The notes under the pieces: generated by a model
What the model was told of the DNA's origin: nothing
The model's input: the letters and a program-made list of their open reading frames with translations, nothing else
Database searches by the model: none
Translations under genes and position numbers: made by a program
In this document: one piece after another, positions 1-12,900 of the stretch
Layout: the number at the start of each line of letters is the position of its first letter
How positions within the stretch are numbered: the stretch's first letter is position 1
Assembly (NCBI RefSeq): GCF_030272615.1
Contig: NC_081410.1
Span: 508,237,942-508,301,941, forward strand
Length of the DNA stretch: 64,000 nucleotides
Source: Cryptomeria japonica
Taxonomy: Eukaryota; Streptophyta; Pinopsida; Cupressales; Cupressaceae
Direction: 5' to 3'

Positions 1-937
1 AATCTATTATGGGATCAAATCACTATCAAAGGGGATAAATTGGTGTGAAATCCAATGCGCGCTCAAAGAACTCTCCAAAATGATTAAATGATTGTAGTTG
101 TAAAATGTGAAGTCTCATGAAGTTCAAAGGGATTCTCAAATTATTGATTGTCATAAAATCAAGGACTATGTAGTTTCCTTCAAAATGCCTATTAGAAGAT
201 TAACATTGTCAACTAAAGCTCTATTGAGAGGAGGAATTAATTGTTATGTAGTCAAACTGCAAAAATCTAACAACAGTGTGTAGTAGGTTTTTAATAACAA
301 CATACGACATGTTGTATAGCTATATTATAGAACAATATGAATTGTGGTAAATTTTGTGGGATTTTAATGTGTTCAAATCTAAATTAATGAATCTAGTATT
401 TTGTTGTATAGAAATAGAATAGAACATTATGAACTATCTTATAGTTTTTTAGGTTTTGAATGTGCTCAACTCTCAGAAAATGATCTAATATTATGTTGTT
501 CTTAGGCAAAAACTTTGTGGAAAACTTTGCATTTTAATTACTCTATATTTTTCAGTGAGGGTTTTAACACTACGTTGCATGGTCATTGCTAATGCTCAAA
601 ATAGTAGTTATTTTATATGCCTTTTTGCATCTATTTGGATAATTTGATGATGGTGCAAACCTCTAAAAAAAGAAAGGAAAACAAATAAAATAATATTCAT
701 AATATAGCCACCTAATAGTTTTCATGATATACTATTTGTTCTTTTCCTCACAATTTGATACATAATGTCCCATGGGAAGAAGAATGAAAAATAAAAATTT
801 GGTAAAATATTCATGAAAGCATTTATTTTAAAACATATGAATTATTTAGAAAAAACATTCTATAAGAAGACATTTTGTGCATTTTTTATGGACAATCTAT
901 AAGTTATTTACTGACAAAATTTTATACATGTTTTACA
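1..937. repeat. left copy of a direct duplication flanking the gypsy element
   Basis: This AT-rich block matches 8975-9914 almost base for base with scattered differences. Both copies share, for example, 'ctatcaaaggggataaatt' and 'ttgtagttgtaaaatgtgaa'. It may begin before the window. No coding potential was seen. The two copies bracket the whole gypsy element, so this is either an older tandem duplication or the long terminal repeats of an older element into which the gypsy element inserted. Confidence 0.85.
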
Positions 938-1040
938 CAAGATATTTGGTGAGCATACTTGAGTTATTGCTAGATCATAATATGCAAACATATTATTGGT
1001 CAATGATCAGTTGATATGATAAAGAAATTTTCAATACTTG

Positions 1041-2558
1041 TGATGCAGAGCCCTACCTACAGACCTAAGGATAAGCCCAAACAAGGTTCAATTTATGACC
1101 CCTCCAATGATCACAAGGGTCCTACAAGGAAGGAATCCACACCTATGGTGAAACTACTCACAAATCCAATAGGCTTAGGCTTACTCAAGATGAGTAATTG
1201 CCTCAATACCTACAATACACCATCCCATGAGAACTTTCTCCTAAAGGATTTGGATTTGGTTCATTTATGGACATTGGAGATAGTTCCAAGCATTCGTTTT
1301 GGGTTTAGAGTCCAATTCCTTATATCTCCTTTAGAAACCTACCCCTTAGGCTAATAGCCCTATTTAGCGATAGAGTTGATCTTAACTCCAGAATGTTCCA
1401 CACACTCATACACAAAAATTACCATTTCAGATACCCTTTTTGAAGTTACATTTATCCCCAAAATGGTTTTATTAGATCTGCACTTCTAGAGTCTGAACCC
1501 CTTAGAGACCAAGAAACCTAATTAGGGTAATTAGGCCTATTTAACAAAGAAACTACCAATTATTGTATTCAAATTGGAAAAAAAACTTTATGAGCATGTG
1601 GGGAATGGTGACTAACTTTGAATTCTAGGGTTTCATGCCTGGAAACCACCGCTATAATGTTTTATGATGACTGTCCTAAATTTGCTTAAGGTAGTCACAT
1701 AGAGATGCCTACCTAGTTTTGCTTCTTTCTCCACACAACCAAGTCTCCCTTGAAAAAACCCATGAAAATCTTAAAATAAATAGGCCAATCCTGCATTCCA
1801 CCAAAGGAAGAAACTTCTAGTTGACTAGAATGCAAGGTATGGCCATTTTTGTCCAAAACCCTCTTGAAACCTTTACATTTCAGGCTATTGTAAAAAAAAT
1901 GGAGGGTTCTCACTACTCAGACACAATCAAAGCATCAAACTACCACCAAATCAAATATAGTTCATTCCTCCATCTACTACATGAAAGGTGTGACTCAATT
2001 CAATCTGTACAAGCACATACAATCACTGCAGACTCAAAATTTTTGGGAAAACTTTGGTATTTTAGTGTTTTATTGCTTCACCACTTCAAATCACAAAATC
2101 AACAACCTTGGAAATCAAGTCCACAAGGTGTATAAAAATATCCAATGTTTTCCAACTGAATTTGGAGGAGGTTGGAGCCATTGAAAGGATTCCACCAACC
2201 ACATTTTGAAAAGTTGCACTTTTGCACTCAAAAGTTGCATTTAAAAAAATTGCAATCTTGCACAAAACGTTGTCAAACTCTCTAAGGTTGGGATCCAAAC
2301 ACTTGGATCAACCAAACACCCCTAAAACATGTTAAAAATCTATCAAACACAAAAAAAAGCTTCTACTACCCCTATTGATCACATTGTCCATATTGGCTTA
2401 TCAAATTGCCTAATTGGTGACATGGGTTTACATGGTGGGGTTTTTTGAATACATGAAAAAAACTTGCATAACCACAACACACACTAAGACAACTATCATG
2501 GTCCTAAGCCTCATCCTTAGAGCCATGATTTGCTTGTTTATGTGGTGCACGTGCACCA
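1041..2558 (-). repeat. 3' LTR of the gypsy element
   Basis: About 1,518 bp, paired with 7274-8786. It starts TGATGCAGAG and ends TGCACCA on the plus strand. Short open frames inside it at 1016-2298 are not conserved as proteins and are taken as noise. No convincing polypurine tract is visible beside it at 2559-2580. Confidence 0.88.
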
Positions 2559-2599
2559 TACTCTTCGAGAGAAGAGATCTTAAGCCCACTTGAGATCAA

Positions 2600-3877
2600 A
2601 GTTTGTAAGTCTGCACCATGGTTAGAGTTTTTTTTATCTATTATCCAAACTACCTCAGAGTCTGATTTGTCCTACCAAAACACCAAGTACTCAATGTACT
2701 CCTTGTTCCTTGTCTTCTTTGTGACTCTAGTGTCTAACAATTTTCTCAACTTAGCTGATTCAAGCCTTGGAATGTTATTGTCTGCTGCAATCTACATTAG
2801 TTCATCCACTTAATTGTTACTATCTTTGAAAAGTGTAAGATCACAAACATTAAATATGGGTGATAATCCAAGATCAGGAGGAAGCTGGATTTCATAGGCA
2901 TTTTGTCCACACTTCTTCAAAATCTGACATGGTCCAATCTTCCTTTGCATGAGTTTGGTGTGCATACCATTTGGGAGCTTCTCCTTCTTCAGATGTACCC
3001 ATAAAAAATCCCCAACACTAAACTACACATTCCTCTTTTTCTTGTAAGCATAGGCCTTGTACTTCTCTACAATTTGTTGGATATAAGACTTCACTTGATC
3101 ATGTACCTCCTTGATGGTTGATGCAAAAGCTTCACCATCTGCACTGATGGGCTCTTCTTTTGGCAAATCGATTAACTCCAATTCTCCCCTTGGGTGGATG
3201 CCCTACACAATTTGGAAAGGAGACTTCCCTGTGCTCCTATTTATAGTGTCATTGTATGAGAACTCTGCCTGTGCCAATACATTGTCTTACTTTTCTCCAT
3301 GTTTCCTTGTCAAACACCTTAATAGGTTTCCCAATGACCTATTGACAACTTCAATTTGCCCATCCATTTGAGCATGGTAGGATGATGAGAAATCTAGGTT
3401 AGTCCTCCAAAAGTGACCTATAAACTTCACATCTCTGTCTACAACAATGTTTAGAGGCAACCCATGTATCCAAACTATTTTTCTGAAGAATAATTCTACA
3501 ACATATGAGGCATCACAAGAAGTCTTACATGGCAAGAAATGAGTCATTTTCATAAACCTGTCCACCACTACAAAGACACTGTCAAATCCACTCCTTGTCC
3601 TCGGTAGACCCAACACAAAATCCATACTTACACTCTCCCATGGCCTAGAAGGAATGGGTAAGGGCTGATACAAACCTGCATTAGCGGAATTTCCCTTGGC
3701 TTTCTGACATACTACACATGTTTCCATAGACTTCCTTACATCTGCCTGCAACTTAGGCCAGTAATAGTGTCTCTTCACAAGGTCTAGGGTCTTGTCAAGG
3801 CCAAAATGACTTGCCATAGCTCCACAATGCTTCTCCCTAATGATATTTGACCTCATGGAACACTTAGGAATACACAA
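2600..3877 (-). pseudogene. gypsy integrase with C-terminal chromodomain remnant
   Basis: The frame 3877-3287 encodes a recognisable integrase. An N-terminal HHCC zinc finger (GAMASHFGLDKT, then CVVCQKAKG) is followed by the catalytic core with the first Asp in MDFVLGLP, the second in VVDRDVKF and the Glu in IEVVNRS. Downstream, in shifted frames interrupted by stops, come a GPY-like stretch and then, at about 2630-2720, a segment reading RNKEYIEYLVFW, a stop, then SDSEVVW. This matches the chromodomain pattern found at the integrase C-terminus of plant chromoviruses, which is known to guide insertion toward marked chromatin. In-frame stops and at least one frameshift make it a pseudogene. 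The chromodomain call is by eye. Confidence 0.85.
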
Positions 3878-4033
3878 CTATCCTCCTTTGAATAACAATC
3901 CACCTTGTATCAGAAATTTAGAAAACTCAACATGATACCTCTCACCAAAAGTTTCACATAACTTGTGGATCTCTCCAAAGTCTTCATAAGCATCATACAT
4001 ACTCTTAAAGGAATTAATACCAACACACTCCAT

Positions 4034-4399
4034 CTATATTTTGTTGACAGTTAAGACCCTCATGCTCAAAGTATCTGCAACTTTGTTCTTGATGCCCTTC
4101 TTGTGCTTGAGGGTGAAGGTGAAGGCTTGTAGGGTCTCTACCCATTTCATGTGCCATTGGTTTAGCTTCTCTTGGCTATTTATGAAACTAAGTGCCTGAT
4201 TATCAGTAAAAACTATGAACTCTTTAGGAAATAAATAGTGCCTCCACTTCTTCAATGACTGAACCAAAGCATACATCTCCAAGTCATAAGATGAGTATCT
4301 CTTCTTGGCATCATTTAGCTTTTCACTAAAAAAATAAATAGGCCTTCCTTCTTGACTGAGATCTGCCCCAATAGCCATGTGGATTGCATCACATTCCAC
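4034..4399 (-). pseudogene. gypsy RNase H domain
   Basis: This is the RNase H part of the gypsy Pol, which degrades the RNA strand of the RNA/DNA hybrid during reverse transcription. Visible landmarks are CDAIHMAIGADLSQ (catalytic Asp), the Glu of YDLEMYAL, TDNQAL (second Asp) and the closing KVADTLS, where functional copies usually read VADALS. It sits between the RT and integrase blocks in the usual gypsy order. It is separated from the RT frame by stops. Confidence 0.88.
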
Positions 4400-4602
4400 C
4401 TAAAATATCTTGTGGAAGTCTGGTAGGGCAAGGACTAGTTGCTCTACAACTTTCTTCTTCAATGTTTCAAATGAATCATTTGCCTCCTTGGTCCAACTAA
4501 ACCTGCACTTTTTTCCTCACTTTGTGGTGCAAGCATGGGTGCACAAACATGACTAAATCCTCTTATGAACTTCCTATAAAAATTTGCTAAACCATGGAAG
4601 CT

Positions 4603-5227
4603 CTAGACATCATTCATAGTTTTATGTGTTGGCCAAGATAGTATAGCAGTTACCTTCTCTTGGTCCATTTTCAACTCACCTTGTGAGATTACAAATCCCA
4701 AGTAGACGATCTCCTCCTGCATGAACAAACACTTATCCAAATTGATCATTAGTTGCTCTTCATGTAACCACTTGAGAACCATATCTATATGTTTGAGATG
4801 CTCTTCCCTTGTGTGACTGAAGATAAAGATATCATCTAGGTCTACTATGCCCAACTTGCCTATAAACTCCACCAAGACTTCATTCATCAATCTCATAAAG
4901 GTACTAGGGGCATTGGAAAACCCAAATGGCATGACTTTCCACTCATATAACCCCTCATTGTTTTTAAGTTGTTTTCCATTCATCCCCTGGCCTTATTCTA
5001 TTTTGATGGTATCCACTTTTTAGATCCATTTTGGTGAAATATTTAGTATTCTCCAACCAATCAAGAAAATCCTCTATCCTAGGGATTGGGAACCTATACC
5101 TTATAGTTATCTTTTTGATGGCCCTTGAGTCTATGCAAAGCCTCCAAGTGCGTTGTTTCTTGGGTGCAAGGAAAACAGGTATTGCACATGGGCTTAATCT
5201 CTTGCCAATTAGGCAGGATTCAAGCAA
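4603..5227 (-). pseudogene. gypsy reverse transcriptase
   Basis: Two overlapping open frames (5227-4964 and 4983-4603) carry the RT fingers and palm: [27 protein letters not shown], then GLYEWKVMPFGFSNAPSTF. The catalytic box reads VDLDDIFIFS. The first residue of the usual Y-x-D-D motif is Asp instead of Tyr, although both catalytic aspartates remain. A frameshift around 4964-4983 splits the domain. It would copy element RNA into DNA if intact. The Tyr change and frameshift argue it is inactive. Confidence 0.9.
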
Positions 5228-5439
5228 CTCTTCAATCTACCTTGTCATATGTGCATTCTAATCTGGAGTGATTTTGTATGCTACTTTGTTTGGGAGAGTA
5301 GATCCAGGGATCCGATGTATGCAATGACTAATATCTCTCACCCGTGGCAGGATCTTGGCATTCCATCTGAGATGATACGTTTGTACTTATTAAGAAATTG
5401 TATGATTTTAGGATCCATGTGCTTCTATCCTCCTTTCTC

Positions 5440-5960
5440 TTATGCAAACTGCTCTTTCTTTGTCACCCTGGGACTAGGAATGAAGGCATAGCAAACTGCA
5501 CCTTTCTCTAGAATCTCTTTCATGAACTGCTTTCCTTCTACCATCAGCACTTTGGCATCTTTCCCTTTTGATTCTATCTCTTCCTCTATCAGAGGTAAGA
5601 GTTCTATCACCTTACCATCCTTGGTGATTGAATAGGTGTTTCTCACCCCATCATGATGAGCCTTCAAGTCATACTTCCATGGTCTCCCAAATAAGAGATG
5701 ACATGCATCCATCTTGGCTATATCAAATAGCAATCTATCCTTGTATGATCCAATCTGAAACTCCACCCAAATATTCTCTTCCACCACTGCTTGCTAGCCT
5801 TGGGTGAGCCATGAGACCTTGTAGGGGTAAGGATGAGGCAACCTTCTCAGTTTAAGCTTCTCTACCATTTCAAGTGATACAAAGTTTTTAGTAGACCCAG
5901 AGTCTATCAAGACCTTGCATACCTTTCCTCATACCTTGCAAGTGGTTTTGAAAAGAGATT
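5440..5960 (-). pseudogene. gypsy aspartic protease region
   Basis: Reading the minus strand, the protease active-site motif DSGS lies at about 5894-5905, inside VLIDSGSTKNFVS. It is followed by a frame (5787-5440) with LLFGRPWKYDLKAHHDGVRN, a stretch typical of the protease-to-RT linker of plant gypsy Pol. Stop codons interrupt it, including one just before the motif and one between the two parts. In the intact family this enzyme processes the Gag-Pol polyprotein in the virus-like particle. Confidence 0.75.
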
Positions 5961-6198
5961 TCCTTTGTGTGGGCTCCTTGTCAGGTACTTTCATGGTGGC
6001 TACTACTCTCCTCATCATCAGAGCCTCTCCTCTTTTAGGGTAGCCATAGCTATCAGGAGCATTAACACTTTGATAGGTATTTGCACTTGCCACACTTTGG
6101 CAATCAAATTCCTACACCAAATTGCTTCTCCTTTCTCCCATGGAGCTAGTAGCCTTCTTCAGGCACCTATTGGTCATGTTCCCTTCTTGGTTGTAGTT

Positions 6199-7145
6199 TT
6201 AGCATCTAGGAGGTCTTCTGCCTTGGGATCTTCCTCTAGAGGGTGGTCTTCTGCCCCTAAAGTTCCCTCTAGGATTGTAGCCTCCTCCTTTGTTGTAACT
6301 ACTCTCTCCTCTATTGCCTTCTTGGCTAGACTCACCTTGGTATCCAAAACCATTTACCCTAGCTCTGAAAGAGCCTCTTCCCCCTCTTTGTTGTCTCCCT
6401 TTACCTCTCCCATTTTGTTCTTGCCTTCTCTTCAGCTTCTCCTCTACCTTGAGTGCCAATTGAAAGCACTTTGTACTGTCTCTAGGGTGTGGAGATTCAA
6501 ATCTTCTTGGATTGCAAATCTCAACCCATTGAGATATCTTGCCACATTCCCATATTCACTCTCTTTTACCTTGGTCCTCACACACAACTTCATGAACTCC
6601 TCTGTATAAGAACTCACATCCATCTCCTTCTATCTCAATTTTTTTCTTCTTCTATGTAATTGGACATTATAGTCCATTGGGACATAGGCTTCCTTCACCA
6701 AAGCCATCATCTTCTTCCAAGTAGCCACTTTTCTCTTTCCCTCTTTCACCCTCTCATCTTGAATGAAAGTACACCAAGTCAGTGCAGCCCCTTTCATTTT
6801 GGATTGGGCCATCTTCACTCTTTGGTGCTCTGGCATGTCTTCACTTTCAAAGAAGTTGTCCAAGGAGTCTATCCACTCCATCCCTGTATCAGGCTGCATC
6901 TTGCCTGCAAACACTAGCATATCCATCTTCACATCCATTGTTCTTTTCTCCATGGACTTAAGGACATTCATCAGGGGTCTCTGGTCTACAGGAACCTCTA
7001 GTTCTTCCTGCCTAGGGATCTCCTCTTCATCCCCTTCTTCAACATCTCTAGAGTCTCTCTCTCCCCTCTCCACTTTGTCCTTCAACCAATCCATTTCATC
7101 TCTCAAGGCCTGATTCTCAGCCCTAATTTCTCTGCTCTCTTCCAT
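6199..7145 (-). pseudogene. gypsy gag
   Basis: The frame starting at 7145 has a charged, coiled-coil-like N-terminus and then the retrotransposon Gag core (ending near WCTFIQDERV and WKKMMALVKEAYVPMDY). It stops at a TAG at 6630-6632 where a Gln codon would fit. The same Gag continues past the stop (MDVSSYTEEFMKLCVRT) and shifts frame by one base near 6463 into a Gly/Arg-rich basic tail (6459-6199). I do not see an intact CCHC knuckle. Gag would form the particle shell. Here it is broken twice. Confidence 0.85.
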
Positions 7146-7259
7146 CTACTTCTTCACCAAGACATTCAACTCAACATTGGTCATTCTTGATGGTACATCC
7201 TGGGATCCCTCTTCTTCTGACATCTTGCCTTCTCCTACTATCCAAAAGGACACTCCTAT

Positions 7260-7271
7260 GCTTTGATACCA
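7260..7271 (-). other. primer binding site of the gypsy element
   Basis: The minus strand reads TGGTATCAAAGC just inside the 5' LTR. This is one base from the TGGTATCAGAGC complement of the initiator-methionine tRNA 3' end. Its position next to the LTR at 7274 fixes the orientation of the element. Confidence 0.85.
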
Positions 7272-7273
7272 CT

Positions 7274-8786
7274 TGATGCAGAGCCCTACCTACACACCTA
7301 AGGATAAGCCCAAAAAAGGTTAGGTTTCTGACCCCTCTAATGACCACAAGGGTCCTACAAGGAAGGACTCCACACCTTGGGTGAAACTACTCACAAATCC
7401 AATAGGCTTAGGCTTACTCAAGATGAGTAATTGCCTTAATACCTACAGTACCCCATCCCATGACATCCGGCTCCTAAGGGATTTGTATTTGGTTCATTTA
7501 TGGCCATTGGAGACTGTTCCAAGCATTGGTTTTGGGTTTAGACTCCAATTCCTTATATCTCCTTTAGAAACCTACCCCTTAGGTTAGTAGCCCTATTTAG
7601 CGATAGAATTGATCTTAACTCCAGAATGTTCCACACACTCATGTAAAAAAATTACCATTTCAGATACCCTTTTAGTAGTTACACATCCCCAAAATGGTTT
7701 TATCAGATTTGCACTTCCAGGGTCTAAACCCCTTAGAGACCAAGAGACCTAATGAGGGCAATTAGGCCCATTTTGCAAAGAAACTACCAACTCTTGCATT
7801 AAAATTAGAAAGCTAGCTTTATGAGCATGTGGGGGATGGTGAGTAACCTCTAATTCTAGGGTTGCATGCTTGGAACCCATCGCTATAATGTTTTCTGATG
7901 ACTATCCTAAATTTATTTAAGGTAGTCACATAAAGATGCCTACATAGTTTTTCCTGTTTCTCAACACAACCAAGTCTCCCCTGCAAAAACCTAAGAAAAT
8001 ACTAAAATACATAGGCCAATCCTACACTCCATTAAAGGAAGAAACTTCTATTTGACTAGAATGCAAGATATGGCCATTTTTGTCCAAAACCCTCTCCAAA
8101 CCCTTACTTTCTAGGGTATAGTCAGAAAAATGGAGGGTTCTCACTACTCACACACAATCAAAGCCTCAGACCACCACCAAATAAAATATATTTCATTCCT
8201 CCATCTACTCCATTAATGGTGTTACTCAATTCAATCCGTACAAGCACGTACATCCACTGCAAACTTAGAACTTTTTGAGAAAACTTTAGTATTTTGGTGT
8301 TTTATTGCTTCACCACTTCAAACCACAACATGAAAAACATTGGGAATAATTTCCACAAGGTTTATACAACTATCCAATGGTTTCCAACTGAATTTTGATG
8401 AGGTTGGAGCCATTGAAAGGCTTCCACCAACCACATTTTAAAAAGTTGCATTTTAAAAAATTGCAATCTTGCACAAAATGTTGTCAGACTCTCTAAGGTT
8501 GGTATCCACACACTTGGATCAACCAAACACCCCTAAAACATGTTAAAAACCTATCAAACACAAAACCAAATTCTCTACTACCCCTATTGACCACATTGTC
8601 TCAATTGGCTTATCAAATTGCCTAATTGGTGACATGGGTTTACATGGTGGGGTTTTCTGAATACATGAATTATTGAATACATGAAACAAACTTGCATAAC
8701 TACAAGACACACTAAGACAACTATTATGGTCCTAATCTTCATCCGTAGAGCCATGATTTTCTTGTTGATGAGGTGCACCTGCACCA
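7274..8786 (-). repeat. 5' LTR of the gypsy element
   Basis: About 1,513 bp, paired with 1041-2558 and next to the primer binding site, so it is the promoter-bearing 5' LTR in the minus-strand orientation. Small ORFs within it (7381-7587, 8784-8584) are not supported as genes. Confidence 0.88.
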
Positions 8787-8974
8787 GCTTGTATCATAGA
8801 TATCCCTTACTCCTATTTCTATTAAATTTTTTCCATTCATTCTTCTAATATTTACTATCATAGCAAGGAATCCTAAGAAGGGTATGTTGACTTAGAATGA
8901 AGAAACCTAAAAAGAGTGTACATTGAAAAATTCTAATTTAGAAGATTGAAGGAAGAAACAAGGAATCAATATGT
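8787..8974. other. spacer between gypsy element and duplicated flank
   Basis: AT-rich sequence with no recognisable coding or repeat content. It separates the right gypsy LTR from the second copy of the flanking duplication. Confidence 0.6.
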
Positions 8975-9914
8975 AATCTATTGTGGAATGAAATCACTAT
9001 CAAAGGGGATAAATTTCTATGAAACCCAATACACACCTAGATCACTGCCCAAAAGGACCAAATAATTGTAGTTGTAAAATGTGAAGTCTTGTGAACCTCA
9101 AAGGGACTCTCAAATTATTGAATGCCATAAAATCAAGGGCTATCTAGTTTCTTTCAAAGTTCCTATTAGAAGATCAACATTCTCAACTAAAGCTCTATCG
9201 AGAGGAGGAATTAATTATTGTGTAGTAAAAATGCAAAAATCTAACATCGGTGTACAATAAGTTGTAACAACAACATATGACATGTTGTATAGAAACAACA
9301 TAGAACAACATAAATTGTAGTACATTTTGTGGGTTTTGAATGTGTTCAAATATGAAATTATCAATCTAATATTTTGTTGTATAGAAATAGCATAGAACAA
9401 TATGAACTATTTTATAGTTTTTGGGTTTTGAATGTTCTCAAATTTTAAAAATTGATCTAATATTATGTTTTTCTTAAGAAAAAACTTTGTGAGAAACTTT
9501 GCATTTTAATTACTCTATATTTTTTTCTTCAAGGTTGTAAGCCTAGGTTGCATGGTCACTACCAATATTCAAAATAGTAGTTATTTAATATGCCTATATG
9601 CATCTATTTGGATAATTTTATGATGGTGGCAACCTCTAAAAAAATGAAGGAAAACAAATAAAATAATATTCATAATATAGCCACCTAATAATTTTCATGA
9701 TGTACTATATCTTCTTTTCCTTTGAATTTGATCCCAAATGTCCTATGGAAAGAGGAATGAAAAATGAAAATTTGGTAAAATATTCATGAAAACATTTACT
9801 TTAAAACATATGGATTATTTAGAACAAACATTCTATGAGAAGACATCATCTGCATTTCTTATGGATAATCTATAAGTTATTTACCCACAAAACTTTTATA
9901 TATGTTTTCCACCA
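8975..9914. repeat. right copy of the direct duplication flanking the gypsy element
   Basis: Counterpart of 1-937 in the same orientation. Similarity starts at 'aatctattgtgg' and fades after 'ctataagttattta...acatgtttt'. No gene is seen in it. The ORF 9835-10071 extends past the repeat and has no recognisable features. Confidence 0.85.
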
Positions 9915-12900
9915 TACATTTGACCAAAGATATGAACTTTGTAGAGAAAAAAAGTTAGAATATTGGTTCATGAAATCTAGTCCAAATATGCTCAAGCCCA
10001 ATGAAAAATGTATAAATTACGTTAAAATAAAAGCAAAATCTTGTAGTGTAGACTATAGAGGCATATCTTAATTGATGAGATTAAAAGATAAATTGACTAG
10101 TTGTGAGATACAATTATTTGACAAGCAGACATATTTATAGTTTAACAATTATAGTTAAATAGCTTGCGTATTTAGAAAAAAATGTTTACAAAGTATCTGG
10201 CTAGTTTGAAACGCAAATTCAATTATTATTTTCCACTTATTATTAACATTTTTAGTACAAGTTGTGTTTGATATTCATTGTTTATGATGCAAGTGACTTA
10301 TTATAATTTGATCTACTTAATTTTGTTACTTTATTGTCTTTAAGGATGAAACTATGTGTTGAAATTTTATTTTTCTCAATGACTACACTAAGGATTTTCT
10401 ATTTCAAGAATCTGTTGGATATAGATTACATGAGAAAAATATAATACTCGATACATGAATTAAGGATGTAGCTTCATATATTATAATTGCTTAAAAATAT
10501 AATTCATGTTTACATCCTTGATTTAGATATTTAGAATAGCTAGAGCCTGGCGGTTCAATAAAGTTTTTTTCTTTTGGCATGTGTGCAATTGTGTTACTTC
10601 TAGTCCACATTAGTATAACTGAGTCTTGAACAACAAAGAAGATGTCAAAAAAATAACCATTAACTTAAAACGCACAAATTCCTCAAATGGTAAGAGCCTA
10701 TGAATTCACTTGCAGTTTAGCAAAAGAGTTTCTATCTAAATTTTGAAAACCTATATTGTTGAAAGGGTTTAGAAGCAATAAAATCCAAAGGCAATCTAAA
10801 CAAGGAAAAAACTCCCAAAAAACATTTATAATTTAGTTGGCATTTGTGGCTCTATCTTAAATTAGATTCAAGTCAAAAGTAACATGTTTCCAAAAGGAAG
10901 TAAATTGGGGTAAAACAAAACTCCCAATAAGCTATCAAGATACCTTGGCAATTGTGAATGTTTAATAGAATATGTTTTTCCTTCAACATTTATCATTAGT
11001 GGGGAAGGAGTTAGAAACCCTAAAGTTCTTTGTCTGAAAATATTTAATAGTTATTTTATGGAATTTCAATTTAACAAGGGATGGTTCAATGTTAGTAGTG
11101 TAAGATCACTAATTGCCCATGATAGGGGTTATGATATGTTATGATAATCCTAAAAGATTTTTTTTTCTCTAACAAGATACCACACTACTAGAGTACCCAA
11201 AATTTTTAATAGAAGTAAGTTTCTCATTAAAAGGGCCTACTTAGGCATTTTGGAGTGGAGATTAAATCACAAATAAAAGGACCAATGTTCTAGAATTTGT
11301 CAATGCAACAAGAAAATAGAGTTCATTTTCTTAACTTGAGCTAGAACACTTCAAGTTATTTCCCTTCCTTCATATAGTTTTTTCCATTGTACTTATTTTC
11401 ATCATTAGATGTAAAACTTTGAATTCTTGCATGCTAAAAATTGGGGCAAGCATTCAAAATGTATAGTTAAAAAATAAATAAGGCTTATCTTGCAAACTTT
11501 CTATCAAGACTACGCAATTGAATAGTTACATCAACAAAACATTGGTGAAGCTTTGAAGTCCACTAAAAGATGTGCCTTGGGATTTGTCGATAAACAAGAT
11601 AAGCATCTATAGAAATACTCGTTCCTTTGAGAGGTCATCCCTATGAGTCCTCAAGATATTGGGGTTTCTCATGGGAAGAAACACTTGAATCACTTACTTC
11701 ATATATTTTCTTATAAAAGCCCAAAACCACACAAGATGGAATGAGCTCAAAAGATAACATCTAGCACAACATTTGAACAAACCCAAAAAACAAGAAACAA
11801 AAATAGAGTAAAAATTGAAAGCAAGCATTTCTATTCTCCTAGAAACCTTAAAAAAATAATATCCACAAGAAACTTGAATTGCATCAATTATTCATGAAGA
11901 CCTAAATAAGATTTTATTTTTTTGTTGCATGGAAATTTGAAAGCTAATTCTTACTAAATTAATATCCACAAGAACTTGAATTGCATCAATTATTCATGAA
12001 GACCTAAATAAGATTTTTTGTTTTTGTTGCATGAAAATTTGAAAGTTATTCTCACTTCTAGCAAAGCAGTCCCAGTTATCCGAAAAGAAAAGCAATCCAA
12101 TTATCCAACCAAACAAGGAAAACATTGTAATATATAAAAAAATGTATTAGACAAGACCTAGCAAATACTGTTTTGCGGCTTGGACAACACAAGGCAAGTA
12201 TAAAATTATAAAGACTCGATATTATTCGTCACTTACAATCTACGCAAGACAGCGTTTTAATATTGCCTAGCAAAGAAAGATCAAACAAAATTGAAGAAAT
12301 CATTGATTCAGCTAATTTGCCATGTCTCAACAAGTATCCAAAATGTGGATGCATAGTCAAGGTACATGGATTATTGAAGGAATGCCATCTGCAATTTCGG
12401 AAGCTCCCTATAAAGTTGAAGTTAGATTTTATCTCCCTGCCTTTGATTCACCCTATGGTTTTGTTTCAAATTCATAAATAAAAATATCTTTAAAAGTCCA
12501 GCAAAATGCTGCCCACCAATAAGAAAATCACATGAAATTAGATTTGAAAACGTTGAGAAGATAGAAACTTTGGTTTAAGAGATTATATACACAAATTGCA
12601 AGATTATTATCAAAATAGTACAATGAAAGCATTAATCTCCACCTGTACAAATAGGACTAACAAACTAATTAACTTTTCCACTCACGGTTCCTTAAGTAAC
12701 CACTTCTGTGTTAAATGCTTTCCTCTTGACAAAGCTTGTTACTACATATAATAGAATCTTGAGAAAGCTTCTTACTTAATATATAATAGAAACGAAGTTT
12801 TTGCATGAACAATCCTTGCATCAGATATGGTAAATGAGTCCGGAGATTGAGGAGTTGTCGACTAGGTGATGCAGATGAGGAAAAAACTGGCAAAATGGTT

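Larger units (their letters stand above)
1041..8786 (-). mobile_element. degenerate Ty3/gypsy chromovirus-type LTR retrotransposon
   Basis: Two direct repeats of about 1.5 kb (1041-2558 and 7274-8786) enclose gag, protease, reverse transcriptase, RNase H and integrase remnants, in that order, on the minus strand. That is the Ty3/gypsy order. Both LTRs have TG...CA ends. The flanking bases cttg precede 1041 (1037-1040) and follow 8786 (8788-8791), giving a probable 5-bp target-site duplication acttg/gcttg with one mismatch. The LTRs differ by roughly one base in eleven in the first 340 bp compared by eye, so this is an old insertion. Every coding block carries stops or frameshifts, so the element cannot be autonomous today. 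Confidence 0.9.

Noticed and set aside
5965-6609. 214-aa plus-strand ORF, with 6660-7113 plus
   Set aside because: These are antisense shadows of the gypsy gag region, whose minus-strand reading has Gag features.
12263-12481. 72-aa ORF with Cys pairs
   Set aside because: Short, isolated in AT-rich DNA, no known motif, no splice context. Not enough to call a gene.
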